64,000 nt of DNA from Planomicrobium sp. YIM 101495 (GTDB taxonomy: Bacteria > Bacillota > Bacilli > Bacillales_A > Planococcaceae), in assembly GCF_009707665.1 (NCBI RefSeq), contig NZ_WLZW01000002.1:248001-312000 (forward strand), given 5' to 3'. Positions 7,512 to 16,386 of the stretch are shown piece by piece. Each line of letters begins with the position of its first letter. Positions within the stretch are counted from its first letter, which is position 1. A model generated the notes under the pieces. The model was not told the DNA's origin and made no database searches. It saw only the letters and a list, made by a program, of their open reading frames with translations. The position numbers and the translations under genes were made by a program.

Positions 7512-9149
7512 ATGGCGATTTTGCACAAAACAATCGGTCAGATCGTGAAGGAGCAGACAGCGCTTCATCCGGACACGGAGGCGTATGTATATCCTGAAAG
7601 GGGTATCAGGAAAACATACCGCGAATTCGACGAGGAGACGGATCTTTTAGCGAAAGCCTTCATGGGGATAGGCATCGCAAGAGGAGAGAACGTCGCGATC
7701 TGGTCTGACAATAAGCGGGAGTGGCTGCTCAGCCAGTTTGCGACGGGCAAAATGGGTGGCGTACTGGTCACCGTCAACACGAGCTACCAGTCGAGCGAGC
7801 TGGAATACTTACTAAAGCAATCGGAAGCGACGACTTTGCTTCTCGGCGAAGAATTCAAAGGCAACAATTATATCGAAATTTTAAATGCAGTATGTCCTGA
7901 GCTTGGGACGAGTGAAAAAGGCAATGTCCAAAGCGCCAAGCTTCCGCATTTGAAGCGCGTGATTGTAATGGGGGAAAACAATTATGCAGGTATTTACACA
8001 TGGAGTGAATTCGAGGCGTTCGCGAGGGAAGTTTCCGACCGAGCATTCGAGGAGCGATTCAAGTCGATGGACCCGGACGATGTCATCAATATGCAGTATA
8101 CGTCCGGGACGACCGGCTTCCCGAAAGGAGTCATGCTGACGCACAACAACGTCGTCAACAACGGGAAGATCATCGGTGATACGATGAAGCTGACGGAAAA
8201 GGATCGCATGTGCATCCCGGTGCCGTTTTTCCATTGTTTTGGCTGCGTGCTTGGAACGATGGCGGCGGTTACACATTCCACGACCATGGTGATCGCCGAA
8301 CAATTCGAGCCGAAGACCGTACTGCAAATGGTGCAGGATGAGAAATGCACAGTGCTCCACGGCGTGCCGACGATGTTCATCGCTGAACTCAATCATCCGG
8401 AATTCAAGAGCTTCGACACATCGTCACTACGCACCGGCATCATGGCCGGCTCACCGTGTCCGATCGAAGTGATGAAAAAAGTGATCGATGAAATGGGGGC
8501 GACTGAAATCACCATCTGTTATGGACAGACGGAATCTTCGCCGGTCATCACGCAGACGCGCCCGGACGATGCCATCGAGAAGCGGGTCTCCACGGTCGGC
8601 CGTCCGCATGCACAAGTAGAAGTGAAGATCATCGATCCGGCAACGAATGAAACTGTCGCGCCAGGTGTGAACGGAGAGTTATGCACGCGCGGCTACCATA
8701 TCATGAAGGGGTACTATAATAACGAAGAAGCTACGAAGCAAGCGATCGACGAAGACGGCTGGCTTCACACAGGCGATTTGGCCGTGGAAGACGACGAAGG
8801 TTATATCGCAATCACCGGCCGTATGAAAGACATGGTCATCCGAGGCGGGGAAAATATTTATCCGCGCGAAATCGAGGAATTCCTCTACATGCACCCGGCA
8901 ATCCAGGATGTCCAAGTGGTCGGTGTTCCCGATCCGAAGTTCGGTGAGGAACTGATGGCGTGGATCATCTTGAAAGACGGCGCGCAACTCACCGCAGAAG
9001 AACTGCGCACATATTGCCAAGGGAAAATCTCGCGTCACAAAATCCCACGTTACTTCGAGTTCGTCTCAGAATATCCGATGACCGCCTCCGGGAAAATCCA
9101 GAAATTCAAGCTGCGTGAGCAATCTGCAGAGCTTGTTCAGCAAATATAA
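7512..9149 (+). CDS. AMP-binding acyl-CoA synthetase (long/medium-chain fatty acid type)
   Basis: 545 residues. Acyl-adenylate-forming enzyme that activates a fatty acid with ATP and joins it to CoA. The P-loop-like YTSGTTGFPKGVMLTH (about 195-210), the YGQTE motif, GWLHTGDLA and the C-terminal lysine in TASGKIQKF are all present; the last is the catalytic lysine of the hinge domain. Closest in feel to B. subtilis YngI and FadK-like synthetases. Single gene with its own promoter, CcpA box and terminator, pointing to catabolic use. An acetoacetate or other short acid cannot be excluded as substrate. Confidence 0.88.
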   Translation: MAILHKTIGQIVKEQTALHPDTEAYVYPERGIRKTYREFDEETDLLAKAFMGIGIARGENVAIWSDNKREWLLSQFATGKMGGVLVTVNTSYQSSELEYLLKQSEATTLLLGEEFKGNNYIEILNAVCPELGTSEKGNVQSAKLPHLKRVIVMGENNYAGIYTWSEFEAFAREVSDRAFEERFKSMDPDDVINMQYTSGTTGFPKGVMLTHNNVVNNGKIIGDTMKLTEKDRMCIPVPFFHCFGCVLGTMAAVTHSTTMVIAEQFEPKTVLQMVQDEKCTVLHGVPTMFIAELNHPEFKSFDTSSLRTGIMAGSPCPIEVMKKVIDEMGATEITICYGQTESSPVITQTRPDDAIEKRVSTVGRPHAQVEVKIIDPATNETVAPGVNGELCTRGYHIMKGYYNNEEATKQAIDEDGWLHTGDLAVEDDEGYIAITGRMKDMVIRGGENIYPREIEEFLYMHPAIQDVQVVGVPDPKFGEELMAWIILKDGAQLTAEELRTYCQGKISRHKIPRYFEFVSEYPMTASGKIQKFKLREQSAELVQQI

Positions 9150-9152
9150 AAG

Positions 9153-9193
9153 AAAAGCCGTTCCGGAAAAGGGGTTTCCGGAACGGCTTTTTT
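9153..9193 (+). terminator. Rho-independent terminator
   Basis: AAAAGCCGTTCCGGAAA pairs with TTTCCGGAACGGCTTTT, then more T. Confidence 0.9.
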
Positions 9194-9202
9194 GAGTGCT
9201 TG

Positions 9203-9403
9203 CGGTTATGGACTGTGGATGCCCGGTTATCCGTCCCGGATGCCCGGTTAAAGCCGAATAAATCCGTCGAATCTTAATTATTTTCAGGGAGCATGGAAAA
9301 TCCACTGAATCACAGTTAGTTGCCGGAGAACACCGGTTATCGCCCGGACAATACCGGCTAACTCCTGCTAAACGCCGGTTATTCAACCGCGAACACCAGT
9401 TAT
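9203..9403 (+). repeat. CGGTTAT array with exact 21-bp phasing
   Basis: GTTA (or GCTA) within CCGGTTATC-like words starts at 9205, 9226 and 9247, then in a second block at 9315, 9336, 9357, 9378 and 9399, always 21 bp apart inside a block. Between the words the sequence is only loosely similar. The 21-bp step is two turns of B-DNA. The spacer 9194-9528 otherwise holds only the presumed cydD promoter (TATACT at 9492-9497, no clear -35). Confidence 0.85.
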
Positions 9404-9528
9404 CCAATATCCCTGTCAACATCCCGTAACAATTGCCGGGAAAACCTCGATTCTTCGATGGTCTCAAGGCGGAATCCGGACGCAGTTGTTTTATACTAGA
9501 AGAAAGGGAAATGAAGGAGAGGCTGTCG

Positions 9529-11253
9529 ATGAAAGAGCTCAGAGCGCTGGCGATGGAACAGAGGAACATGATGGCATTGCTGACCGGTGCCGTTTTGATC
9601 AAAGGGCTTGCGATGGTGTTGCAGGCGCTGTTTCTCGTGCTCGTGGTCGATGGGATTTTCATGAAAGGGGACAGTTTCTCGGGCATCGTGCTGTACTTGT
9701 GGGGACTCGCGGGGGCTGTTCTATTGCGTTCAGTGAGTGGCTACGTAATCGGGCGGATCGGTGTGTCCTTGTCGACACGTATCCAAACGAACATGCGTGA
9801 ACGGTTGATCCGCTCTTTTGCGAACGACCCGCTGCAAGCCTCGATGGAAGAGCAGTCGGGACGCAAAGTCGGCTTGCTACTTGATTCGGTGGATGAAGTG
9901 GACGGTTTTTTCCGCCAATTCATCCCGCAAATGGTGCAGACGGCGGTCATCCCGTCCATTTTGCTCATTGTCATTTTGACACAGCATTGGGCGACTGTGC
10001 TGATCATTTTGATCACAGCACCGTTCATTCCGGTGTTCATGGCACTTGTCGGCATGCGGACAAAGGAAAAGGCGGATGCGCAGATGGAGCAGCTGTCACG
10101 CTTTTCAGGGACGTTCCTTGATGTGCTGCAAGGGCTGCCGACGCTGCGCCTGTTCGGACAAAGCGCAAAGCAAAAAGAGCAGATCCGGAGCAGCAGCCTC
10201 GGCTTCCGTGATTCAACGATGGATGTTTTGAAGTCAGCGTTCTTCTCATCACTTGCGCTGGAATACATCTCGATGCTTGCGATGGGAATCATCGCGCTGG
10301 AAATCGGGATCGGTCTTGTCGTCTTTGACAACGTCACGTTCTTCACGGCGTTCTTCGTCATGGTGCTCGTGCCGGATTTCTTCAACTCGTTGAAAGATTA
10401 CGGCAGTGCCTTCCATACAGCACGCGGCAGCTTGTCCGCGGCGGAACGGCTGACGGCAACGTTGGAGAGAGACCCTACACCTGTCGCTTGGGGAGAACGG
10501 GAAATGACGGCCGGACCGAAAACAATGACGCTCGAACAACTGAGCTTCTCCTATGGCACTGATTTTGCAGTGAAAGATTTCACGGCCACAATCGAGCCGG
10601 GGAGCCAAGTGGCGATTGTCGGGAAAAGTGGTTCCGGAAAAACGACGCTCATGCATTTGATTGCGGGGCTGTTGCCAACGGAGAGCGGGCGGATCGGAAT
10701 CGGCGGAGAAGACCGCAGGACGTTGAGTGAAGCATCTTGGTTCCGTGAACTCGCCTACATTTCACAAAACCCGTATTTGTTTGCCGGTTCGATCCGAGAC
10801 AACATGCTGCTCGGGATGGACCGCCGCGTAGAGGAATCTGAATTGCTTGCGGCCGCCCAACAAGCGGGTTTGCTGGAGCTGGCAGATTCGCTCGACGAAG
10901 GGTTCGACACGCCTGTCGGAGAAGCGGGAAGGGGATTATCGGGCGGGGAAAAACAGCGCGTGGCACTAGCGCGTGCGTTCCTGAAGAAACCGACTTTGAT
11001 TTTATTTGACGAACCAACGACTGGACTTGATTTACGGACGGAAAAACTGCTGCAAGAAGCGATGCAAAAGCTTGGTGGACAAGCGACAGTCATTACAGTG
11101 GCGCACCGGCTGCATACGATCCGGGCAGCAGATCTGATTCTTTTCCTAGACGACGGCAAACTAGCTGCATCAGGTACACACGAACACTTGATGGAAACAT
11201 TCGAACCGTATCGTGACATGGTCCGCCTTCAACAAGGAGGGATTGCTGGATGA
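9529..11253 (+). CDS. cydD: Thiol reductant ABC exporter subunit CydD
   Basis: 574 residues, one half of the CydDC heterodimer, which exports cysteine/glutathione-type reductants and is needed for cytochrome bd assembly. N-terminal six-helix ABC domain (to about 310), then the ATPase with Walker A GKSGSGKTT, signature LSGGEKQR and Walker B LILFDEPTTGLD. ATG 9529 is chosen because AAGGAGAGG lies 6 bp ahead; two upstream in-frame ATGs lack this. It overlaps cydC by 4 bp. cydA and cydB, adjacent in B. subtilis, are absent here. Note that Bacillus literature swaps the C and D names. Confidence 0.87.
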   Translation: MKELRALAMEQRNMMALLTGAVLIKGLAMVLQALFLVLVVDGIFMKGDSFSGIVLYLWGLAGAVLLRSVSGYVIGRIGVSLSTRIQTNMRERLIRSFANDPLQASMEEQSGRKVGLLLDSVDEVDGFFRQFIPQMVQTAVIPSILLIVILTQHWATVLIILITAPFIPVFMALVGMRTKEKADAQMEQLSRFSGTFLDVLQGLPTLRLFGQSAKQKEQIRSSSLGFRDSTMDVLKSAFFSSLALEYISMLAMGIIALEIGIGLVVFDNVTFFTAFFVMVLVPDFFNSLKDYGSAFHTARGSLSAAERLTATLERDPTPVAWGEREMTAGPKTMTLEQLSFSYGTDFAVKDFTATIEPGSQVAIVGKSGSGKTTLMHLIAGLLPTESGRIGIGGEDRRTLSEASWFRELAYISQNPYLFAGSIRDNMLLGMDRRVEESELLAAAQQAGLLELADSLDEGFDTPVGEAGRGLSGGEKQRVALARAFLKKPTLILFDEPTTGLDLRTEKLLQEAMQKLGGQATVITVAHRLHTIRAADLILFLDDGKLAASGTHEHLMETFEPYRDMVRLQQGGIAG

Positions 11254-12956
11254 GGGAATTGAGAGAAGTGCTGTTCTTCGTCTTAAAGGAAAAACGCGAT
11301 GTCCTGCTGTCGATTTTCTTCGGTTTTTTGGCAGGGCTTGCGAGTGTGGCGCTACTTGCGTCGAGTGGGTATCTCATTTCGCGCGCAGCATTGACGTCCA
11401 ACTTGACGATTTTGATTATCCTTGGAGCTTGTCTGAAGCTGTTCAGCCTCACTTCGGCACTTAGCCGATACGGCGAGCGGCTGTTTTCACACCGTGCGAC
11501 ATTTTCGATGTTGAGTTCGTTGCGGCTGTCGTTTTTCGACAAGATCGTCCCGCAAGCGCCGGGCATTTACCGGAAATATCGGAGCGGAGATCTGCTCGCA
11601 CGGATCATCGGGGATGTCGAGAGCCTCCAAAACTTTCTACTGCGTGTATTTTATCCGCCTGTGGTATTGGCGGCTGTATTTTTGGCGACGATTTTCTTTA
11701 CGAGTTTTTATTCTGCACAGCTTGCTTGGATCCTGGTCGCTGGCATGGTGCTCGTCATTTTCTTGATTCCTGTATTGTTCGCTTGGCGCATGCACCGGAT
11801 CGATATCGATGTACGGATTGCGCGCAGTTCGCTTTCGACGGACGCAACGGAATTTCTGTACGGCTTCCGTGAATTGAAGATCCACCGCGAAATGGATCGC
11901 CGGCAGGAGCAGCTTCGCACGCTTGCGCTTGATTACGGAGAGCGGCAGCGGAAGGCAGGACTCGAGCGGAACTTCAACCAATCAATCAGCGGACTGGCTG
12001 GTTTGCTTGTCTGTCTAGCGGTGCTCGCAGTCGGCGCAGCGCTTGCTGATGCGGGAGAGCTGGATGCGATTTTCCTTGCGATGCTTGCGATGATCGCGAT
12101 CGGCTTGTTCGAAAATGCACCGCAGCTCGCGGCGCTTCCATCATTTCTTGAAGAGAGCAGACAAGCGGCTGTCCGACTCGACTCGGTGACGGGTGGGGGC
12201 GAACGGACTGGTCACTTGGAAGCCGCTCCACTAGCAAAAGAAGTAGTGTTCGAAGACGTTTCATTCCGCTATCCGCAAGAAGCGCGGGACGCATTGAAGA
12301 ATATTTCCCTCACGATTCCGGCTGGCGGGAAGACAGCGATTGTCGGGCCGAGCGGGTCTGGGAAGTCTACGGTCATGGCACTGCTCTTGAAAGTGCTCGA
12401 GCCGTCCTCAGGGAAAATCTTGCTCGACGGCCAAGCACTTGCTGACACGGAAGAGGAGAGCTGGTGGAATCAAGTGGCGCCTGTATTACAGGAGAATCAC
12501 TTCTTCTACGGCACGCTACGGAGCAACTTGTTGATCGCGCGCGAAGACTCGACGGAAGAAGAACTGCACTTTGCGCTCGCACAAGTCGAACTGAGCCACT
12601 TCCCGCTTTCGAAAAACATCACGGAAAAAGGCGGGAATTTATCAGGCGGCGAAAAGCAGCGTCTTGCCATTGCACGGGCGATTCTGAAGAACCGCGGCAT
12701 CTGGCTGCTGGATGAGCCGGTATCATCGGTCGACAGTGTCACGGCGCATCAGATTTACCGGAGCTTGTTCACGGCAAACCATGACGATACGTTCGTTATC
12801 ATCAGCCACGACTTGTCGAAGCTGGAGGAGATGGACCAGATCATCGTCATGGACGGCGGCACGGTCGTCGAAGCTGGAACATTCGCTGCATTGATGGCCG
12901 AGCAAGGCTATTTCTACAAGCTGAAGCAAATCGAAAAAACGGTGTTCACCGTTTGA
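11250..12956 (+). CDS. cydC: Thiol reductant ABC exporter subunit CydC
   Basis: 568 residues, partner half-transporter of CydD: six helices (GFLAGLASVALLASSGYLISRAAL is the typical CydC first hairpin), linker, then Walker A GPSGSGKST, signature LSGGEKQR, Walker B IWLLDEPVSSVD and H-loop ISHD. The Walker B extension reads VSSVD rather than the usual TSALD. Starts with ATG overlapping the cydD stop (ATGA). A long stem-loop ends the operon right after the stop. Confidence 0.87.
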   Translation: MRELREVLFFVLKEKRDVLLSIFFGFLAGLASVALLASSGYLISRAALTSNLTILIILGACLKLFSLTSALSRYGERLFSHRATFSMLSSLRLSFFDKIVPQAPGIYRKYRSGDLLARIIGDVESLQNFLLRVFYPPVVLAAVFLATIFFTSFYSAQLAWILVAGMVLVIFLIPVLFAWRMHRIDIDVRIARSSLSTDATEFLYGFRELKIHREMDRRQEQLRTLALDYGERQRKAGLERNFNQSISGLAGLLVCLAVLAVGAALADAGELDAIFLAMLAMIAIGLFENAPQLAALPSFLEESRQAAVRLDSVTGGGERTGHLEAAPLAKEVVFEDVSFRYPQEARDALKNISLTIPAGGKTAIVGPSGSGKSTVMALLLKVLEPSSGKILLDGQALADTEEESWWNQVAPVLQENHFFYGTLRSNLLIAREDSTEEELHFALAQVELSHFPLSKNITEKGGNLSGGEKQRLAIARAILKNRGIWLLDEPVSSVDSVTAHQIYRSLFTANHDDTFVIISHDLSKLEEMDQIIVMDGGTVVEAGTFAALMAEQGYFYKLKQIEKTVFTV

Positions 12957-12963
12957 TAGACAA

Positions 12964-13014
12964 AAGGAGCTGCCTTGGAGGTCATGAAGATGACTTCCAA
13001 GGCAGCTCCTTCTT
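12964..13014. terminator. Bidirectional terminator
   Basis: AAGGAGCTGCCTTGGA pairs with TTCCAAGGCAGCTCCTT; inner core GGTCAT-N4-ATGAC. It touches the stop codon of the convergent small gene. Confidence 0.88.
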
Positions 13015-13245
13015 TCATTTGATGAGGAATTGGTGGTCTTTCTTCGGTTCCTCCAGCCGCATCTGCTCGAGTTCGAGCCGCAGCTTCTCTGTCTCGATGA
13101 GGAAGTTCTCCTGCTTCACTTTCTCCAGTTCCAATTGGTCGGCAAGCATCGACTGCTTCAGCCTTGTCTGTTTGCGTGAATGGGTGGTGATAATCGCGGT
13201 CAGGGGGATGGAAAATATCATTACAACGGCAACCAGGTCGACCAT
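13015..13245 (-). CDS. Small single-pass membrane protein with cytoplasmic coiled coil
   Basis: 76 residues. One N-terminal helix (VDLVAVVMIFSIPLTAIITT) is followed by about 45 residues of heptad-rich Leu/Glu/Gln/Lys sequence (QSMLADQLELEKVKQEN...LRLELEQMRLEEPK). The plan recalls PspB-type membrane-tethered coiled coils, but I see no specific family motif. ATG 13245 is preferred since GGAGG lies 7 bp ahead; an ATG five codons earlier overlaps that site. It is divergent from des and shares the intergenic region that holds the palindrome at 13314; a -10 ATTATA complement (TATAAT, 13291-13286) lies upstream. Confidence 0.65.
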   Translation of the reverse strand: MVDLVAVVMIFSIPLTAIITTHSRKQTRLKQSMLADQLELEKVKQENFLIETEKLRLELEQMRLEEPKKDHQFLIK

Positions 13246-13313
13246 CTTGAAAGCCTCCATTTCTGAAATATCTGATTATTAATCTATTATACACACTTTT
13301 TCGCGATAAAAAA

Positions 13314-13333
13314 GACATGACAAATGTCATGTC
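13314..13333. promoter_or_regulatory. Perfect palindrome, probable DesR operator
   Basis: GACATGAC-AAAT-GTCATGTC, an 8-4-8 perfect inverted repeat, followed by a further half-like TCATATTCATG. It spans about -74 to -55 from the predicted des start, and in B. subtilis phosphorylated DesR binds des DNA from about -77 to -28. Palindrome is seen; the DesR link is inferred from position and gene content. Confidence 0.65.
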
Positions 13334-13352
13334 ATATTCATGCGTTTATGCC

Positions 13353-13381
13353 TTCTGCAAACGGGTCGAATAATTTAAAGT
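13353..13381 (+). promoter_or_regulatory. Promoter of des
   Basis: TTCTGC, 17 bp, TAAAGT. Weak match to sigma-A at both hexamers, as expected for a promoter that needs an activator (DesR). Confidence 0.45.
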
Positions 13382-13433
13382 AATGGTATCAGCTACTAAC
13401 GGCATCTAAAAATTGTTCGAGGAGGAATTCTAA

Positions 13434-14453
13434 ATGAGCAAAGAGAAAACAGCTCAACTGCGAAAGTCCATCAAACCATTCGAGAAATCCGATATGAAAG
13501 CAAGTACGAAACAACTTTTGAATACATTCCCGCCTTACTTCATCCTTTTGGTCCTGGCCTACTTGGCAATGGACGTCTCGATTTGGCTAACGGTCGGTCT
13601 TTCGATCCTGGCAGCAGGATTCGTCGTCCGGATCTTCATTATCTTCCATGACTGCACACACGGTTCGTTCTTCAAGAGCAAGAAAGCGAATGCGGTACTC
13701 GGCACGATTACCGGTACGTTGACGTTGTTCGCTTATGAGAAATGGAAACGCGAGCATTCGATCCACCACGCATCAAGTGGGAACCTTGACAAACGCGGCA
13801 TCGGCGACATCTGGGTGATGACAGTCGAAGAGTATGTGGAAGCTTCTAAATGGGAGCGCATGAAATACCGTCTTTACCGTAACCCGCTTGTCATGTTCGG
13901 TCTTGGCCCATTGTTCCTTGTCCTCGTCTCAAGCCGATTCAACCGGAAAGACGCACGGAAGAAAGAACGGAACAACACGTACTTGATCAACGCATTGCTC
14001 GTTGTCATCTACACAGGACTGATCTTGTTGATCGGCTGGCAGGCATTCGTATTGATCCAAGGCGTGACGATGTTCACTGCCGGCGCGCTTGGCATCTGGT
14101 TGTTCTACATCCAGCACACATTCGAAGATTCGTATTTCGAAGATGAGTCGGAGTGGGATTATGTGAAAGCGGCTGTGGAAGGAAGTTCTTACTACCAATT
14201 GCCGAAACTTCTGCAATGGGTGACAGGCAACATCGGCTTCCACCATGTGCACCACTTGAGCCCGCGCGTTCCGAACTACCACTTGGAGCAAGCGCACGAA
14301 TCGACGCCGCCTTTGCAAAAAGCGACGACGATCACATTGATGACGAGCTTGAAGTCTTTGCGCTATAAAGTGTACGATGCAAAAAACAAGACGTTCGTAA
14401 CGTTCAGGGACATCCGTCATCTTCTGAGCGACAGAAAAACAGTAACAGAATAA
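13434..14453 (+). CDS. des: Acyl-lipid fatty acid desaturase
   Basis: 339 residues. Membrane di-iron desaturase that introduces a cis double bond into phospholipid acyl chains when the membrane stiffens. The three histidine boxes are present: HDCTH (72-76), HSIHH (108-112) and HHVHH (near 265), with hydrophobic hairpins between them (FPPYFILLVLAYLAMDVSIWL and others). AGGAGG lies ahead of ATG 13434. Followed by desK and desR in the B. subtilis order, which fixes the assignment. Own terminator after the gene, so desKR may use read-through or a separate promoter. Confidence 0.93.
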   Translation: MSKEKTAQLRKSIKPFEKSDMKASTKQLLNTFPPYFILLVLAYLAMDVSIWLTVGLSILAAGFVVRIFIIFHDCTHGSFFKSKKANAVLGTITGTLTLFAYEKWKREHSIHHASSGNLDKRGIGDIWVMTVEEYVEASKWERMKYRLYRNPLVMFGLGPLFLVLVSSRFNRKDARKKERNNTYLINALLVVIYTGLILLIGWQAFVLIQGVTMFTAGALGIWLFYIQHTFEDSYFEDESEWDYVKAAVEGSSYYQLPKLLQWVTGNIGFHHVHHLSPRVPNYHLEQAHESTPPLQKATTITLMTSLKSLRYKVYDAKNKTFVTFRDIRHLLSDRKTVTE

Positions 14454-14460
14454 AAACGGA

Positions 14461-14489
14461 AAACCGCTCTTTTGAAGAGTGGTTTTTTT
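14461..14489 (+). terminator. Terminator between des and desK
   Basis: AAACCGCTCTT-TTG-AAGAGTGGTTT then T5; probably partial, setting a high des to low desKR ratio. Confidence 0.75.
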
Positions 14490-14519
14490 GTTATGATAGA
14501 GGCAGGAGAGGAGTGTCCT

Positions 14520-15662
14520 ATGTCTAAGTGGTATCAAATATTCCCGAAAAACCCGTGGCTTAGCCTGTATGCGTGGGTGGCGTTCTGCGTCTTGCCCTTC
14601 TTTTTCATCTTCAGGTCTTCGTCCCTTCTAGAAATCATCAGCGGCATCATCTTGCTTGCGCTGTTCTTCGTTTCTTACCGACTGTCCTTCAATTCCCGTA
14701 CGGGGCTTGTGTATATGTGGGTAGCCATCGAAATGATCATCAATATTTTCATGACGTATGTGTTCGGATATGTATACCTTTCGATTTTTTTAGCATTCTT
14801 TATCGGTAACATCCGTCACAAAGTTGGATTCTTCATCGTTTACGGCATCCATATCGGGACGACGATCCTCACGGTGACGTATGGGCTCATCGTCCACAGC
14901 GAGCTCTACATGCAGCAACTGCCTTTCATTGCACTCAGCATTCTCGGAGTCATCCTGCTGCCGTTCAACACGTACAACCGGCATAAGCGTGAGAAGCTGG
15001 AGTGGCAGCTGGAAGACGCCAATAAGCGGATCGCGCATTTGAAGGTCATCGAGGAGCGGGAGCGGATCGCACGCGACTTGCACGACACACTCGGGCAGAA
15101 GCTGTCATTGATCGGCTTGAAGAGTGACTTGGCGGGACGTCTAGTGGAACAGGATCCAAGGAAAGCCCATAAGGAAATCCAGGATATTCAACAAACAGCC
15201 CGCATCGCTTTGAAGGAAGTGCGGGAGCTCGTGTCGAATATGAGAGGGAATAAACTATCGGAAGAAATCGTGCGGGTCCAACAAATCCTGAAGGCAGCGG
15301 GCATCGACTTCGTATTGTACGGAGAGACGACGCTCGAAGAATTTCCGCTGCTTGTGGAAAACGTCCTGAGCATGTGTTTGAAAGAGGCAGTGACTAACGT
15401 CGTGAAGCACAGCGAAGCGACGCGCTGTACGGTCTTGATCAAGAAGAGCGCCAAGGAAGTCCTGCTGCAAGTGCAGGATGACGGCATCGGCTTCAAGCGG
15501 GACCAACAAAATAGCGTGCTGGAAAGTCACGGACTCACGGGCATGCGTGAGCGGCTGGAGTTCGTTAACGGCCGCCTCGACATTGAGGAGCGGGAAGAGA
15601 CGACGGTCAACATTCGCGTGCCGAATGTCATTTTGAATGAAAACAGAGGTGAAGCAGAGTGA
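14520..15662 (+). CDS. desK: Membrane-thickness sensor histidine kinase DesK
   Basis: 380 residues. N-terminal block of about five helices (residues 14-150), a dimerising helix, the phosphoacceptor in ERIARDLHDTLGQK with His188, exactly the position in B. subtilis DesK, and a HATPase domain (NVVKHSEA, DDGIGF, GLTGMRERLE). The first residues MSKWYQIFPKN keep the Lys-Asn pair next to helix 1, which forms part of the 'sunken buoy' that senses bilayer thickness in B. subtilis. ATG 14520 has GGAGAGGAG 6 bp ahead. The stop overlaps the desR GTG start. Sensor of cold and membrane order. Confidence 0.93.
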   Translation: MSKWYQIFPKNPWLSLYAWVAFCVLPFFFIFRSSSLLEIISGIILLALFFVSYRLSFNSRTGLVYMWVAIEMIINIFMTYVFGYVYLSIFLAFFIGNIRHKVGFFIVYGIHIGTTILTVTYGLIVHSELYMQQLPFIALSILGVILLPFNTYNRHKREKLEWQLEDANKRIAHLKVIEERERIARDLHDTLGQKLSLIGLKSDLAGRLVEQDPRKAHKEIQDIQQTARIALKEVRELVSNMRGNKLSEEIVRVQQILKAAGIDFVLYGETTLEEFPLLVENVLSMCLKEAVTNVVKHSEATRCTVLIKKSAKEVLLQVQDDGIGFKRDQQNSVLESHGLTGMRERLEFVNGRLDIEEREETTVNIRVPNVILNENRGEAE

Positions 15663-16258
15663 TCCGAATTGTATTGGCAGAAGACCAGCGCATGATGCTG
15701 GGGGCACTCGGTTCATTGCTGGAGCTGGAAGAGGATCTCGAAGTGGTCGGTCTTGCTTCGAACGGAGCTGAAGCGATCGAGTTGGTCCGCCAGCATCAGC
15801 CGGATATTTGTATCATGGATATCGAGATGCCGGTGAAGAGCGGTTTGGATGCAGCGGAGGAGCTGAAGGACGAGTCGTGCAAGATTATCATTTTGACGAC
15901 TTTCGCGCGAACTGGCTATTTTGAGCGTGCCCGAAGCGCAGGGGTCAGCGGTTATTTATTGAAAGATAGTCCGAGTGAGGAGCTGGCGGCATCGATCCGG
16001 ATCATCATGGATGGCCGTCGGATTTATGCGCCTGAACTGATTGATCTCGCCTACGAAGAGCCGAACCCGCTCACCGACCGCGAACGGCAAGTGCTGTCAC
16101 TAATGGCGGAAGGGCTGAGCACAAAAGAAATTGCAAAAGAATTATTCCTCACATCAGGCACGGTCCGGAATTACATTTCCGTGATTTTGGATAAGTTGGA
16201 TGTGAAGAACCGCATCGAAGCCATTTCCTTTACCCGCAAAAAAGGTTGGATCAAGTAG
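15659..16258 (+). CDS. desR: Response regulator DesR (NarL/LuxR type)
   Basis: 199 residues. Receiver domain with acidic pocket E8-D9 and phosphoacceptor Asp54 (CIMDIEMP), the same number as in B. subtilis DesR; Thr in TTFAR and Lys in LLKD complete the site. C-terminal LuxR helix-turn-helix (LTDRERQVLSLMAEGLSTKE...VRNYISVILDKL). GTG start overlaps the desK stop by 4 bp. Phosphorylated by DesK in stiff membranes; expected to activate des through the palindrome at 13314. Confidence 0.93.
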   Translation: MIRIVLAEDQRMMLGALGSLLELEEDLEVVGLASNGAEAIELVRQHQPDICIMDIEMPVKSGLDAAEELKDESCKIIILTTFARTGYFERARSAGVSGYLLKDSPSEELAASIRIIMDGRRIYAPELIDLAYEEPNPLTDRERQVLSLMAEGLSTKEIAKELFLTSGTVRNYISVILDKLDVKNRIEAISFTRKKGWIK

Positions 16259-16281
16259 TCCGGTTACGCGGCGTCCAAATT

Positions 16282-16345
16282 AAAAAATCGTCCGAATCCT
16301 GCTTCAGCACCATTCGCTGTTTTTGTCAGGATCGGGCGATTTTTT
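16282..16345. terminator. Terminator downstream of desR
   Basis: AAAAAATCGTCCGAATCCTG pairs (with G-U) to CAGGATCGGGCGATTTTTT around a 25-nt loop; usable from both sides. Confidence 0.75.
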
Positions 16346-16386
16346 CGTTTCCAACCGGAAAGAGTGGTCGGTTGCTTACGTGCCAT

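Noticed and set aside
9492..9497. Clear promoter for cydDC
   Set aside because: Only a TATACT -10 is seen; no acceptable -35 at 15-19 bp, so not listed as a separate feature.
9066..9686. 206-codon minus-strand frame across the 21-bp array
   Set aside because: It joins antisense of the synthetase, a terminator, the array and antisense of cydD. The seven-residue periodicity only reflects 21 being a multiple of three; the sister arrays break frame.
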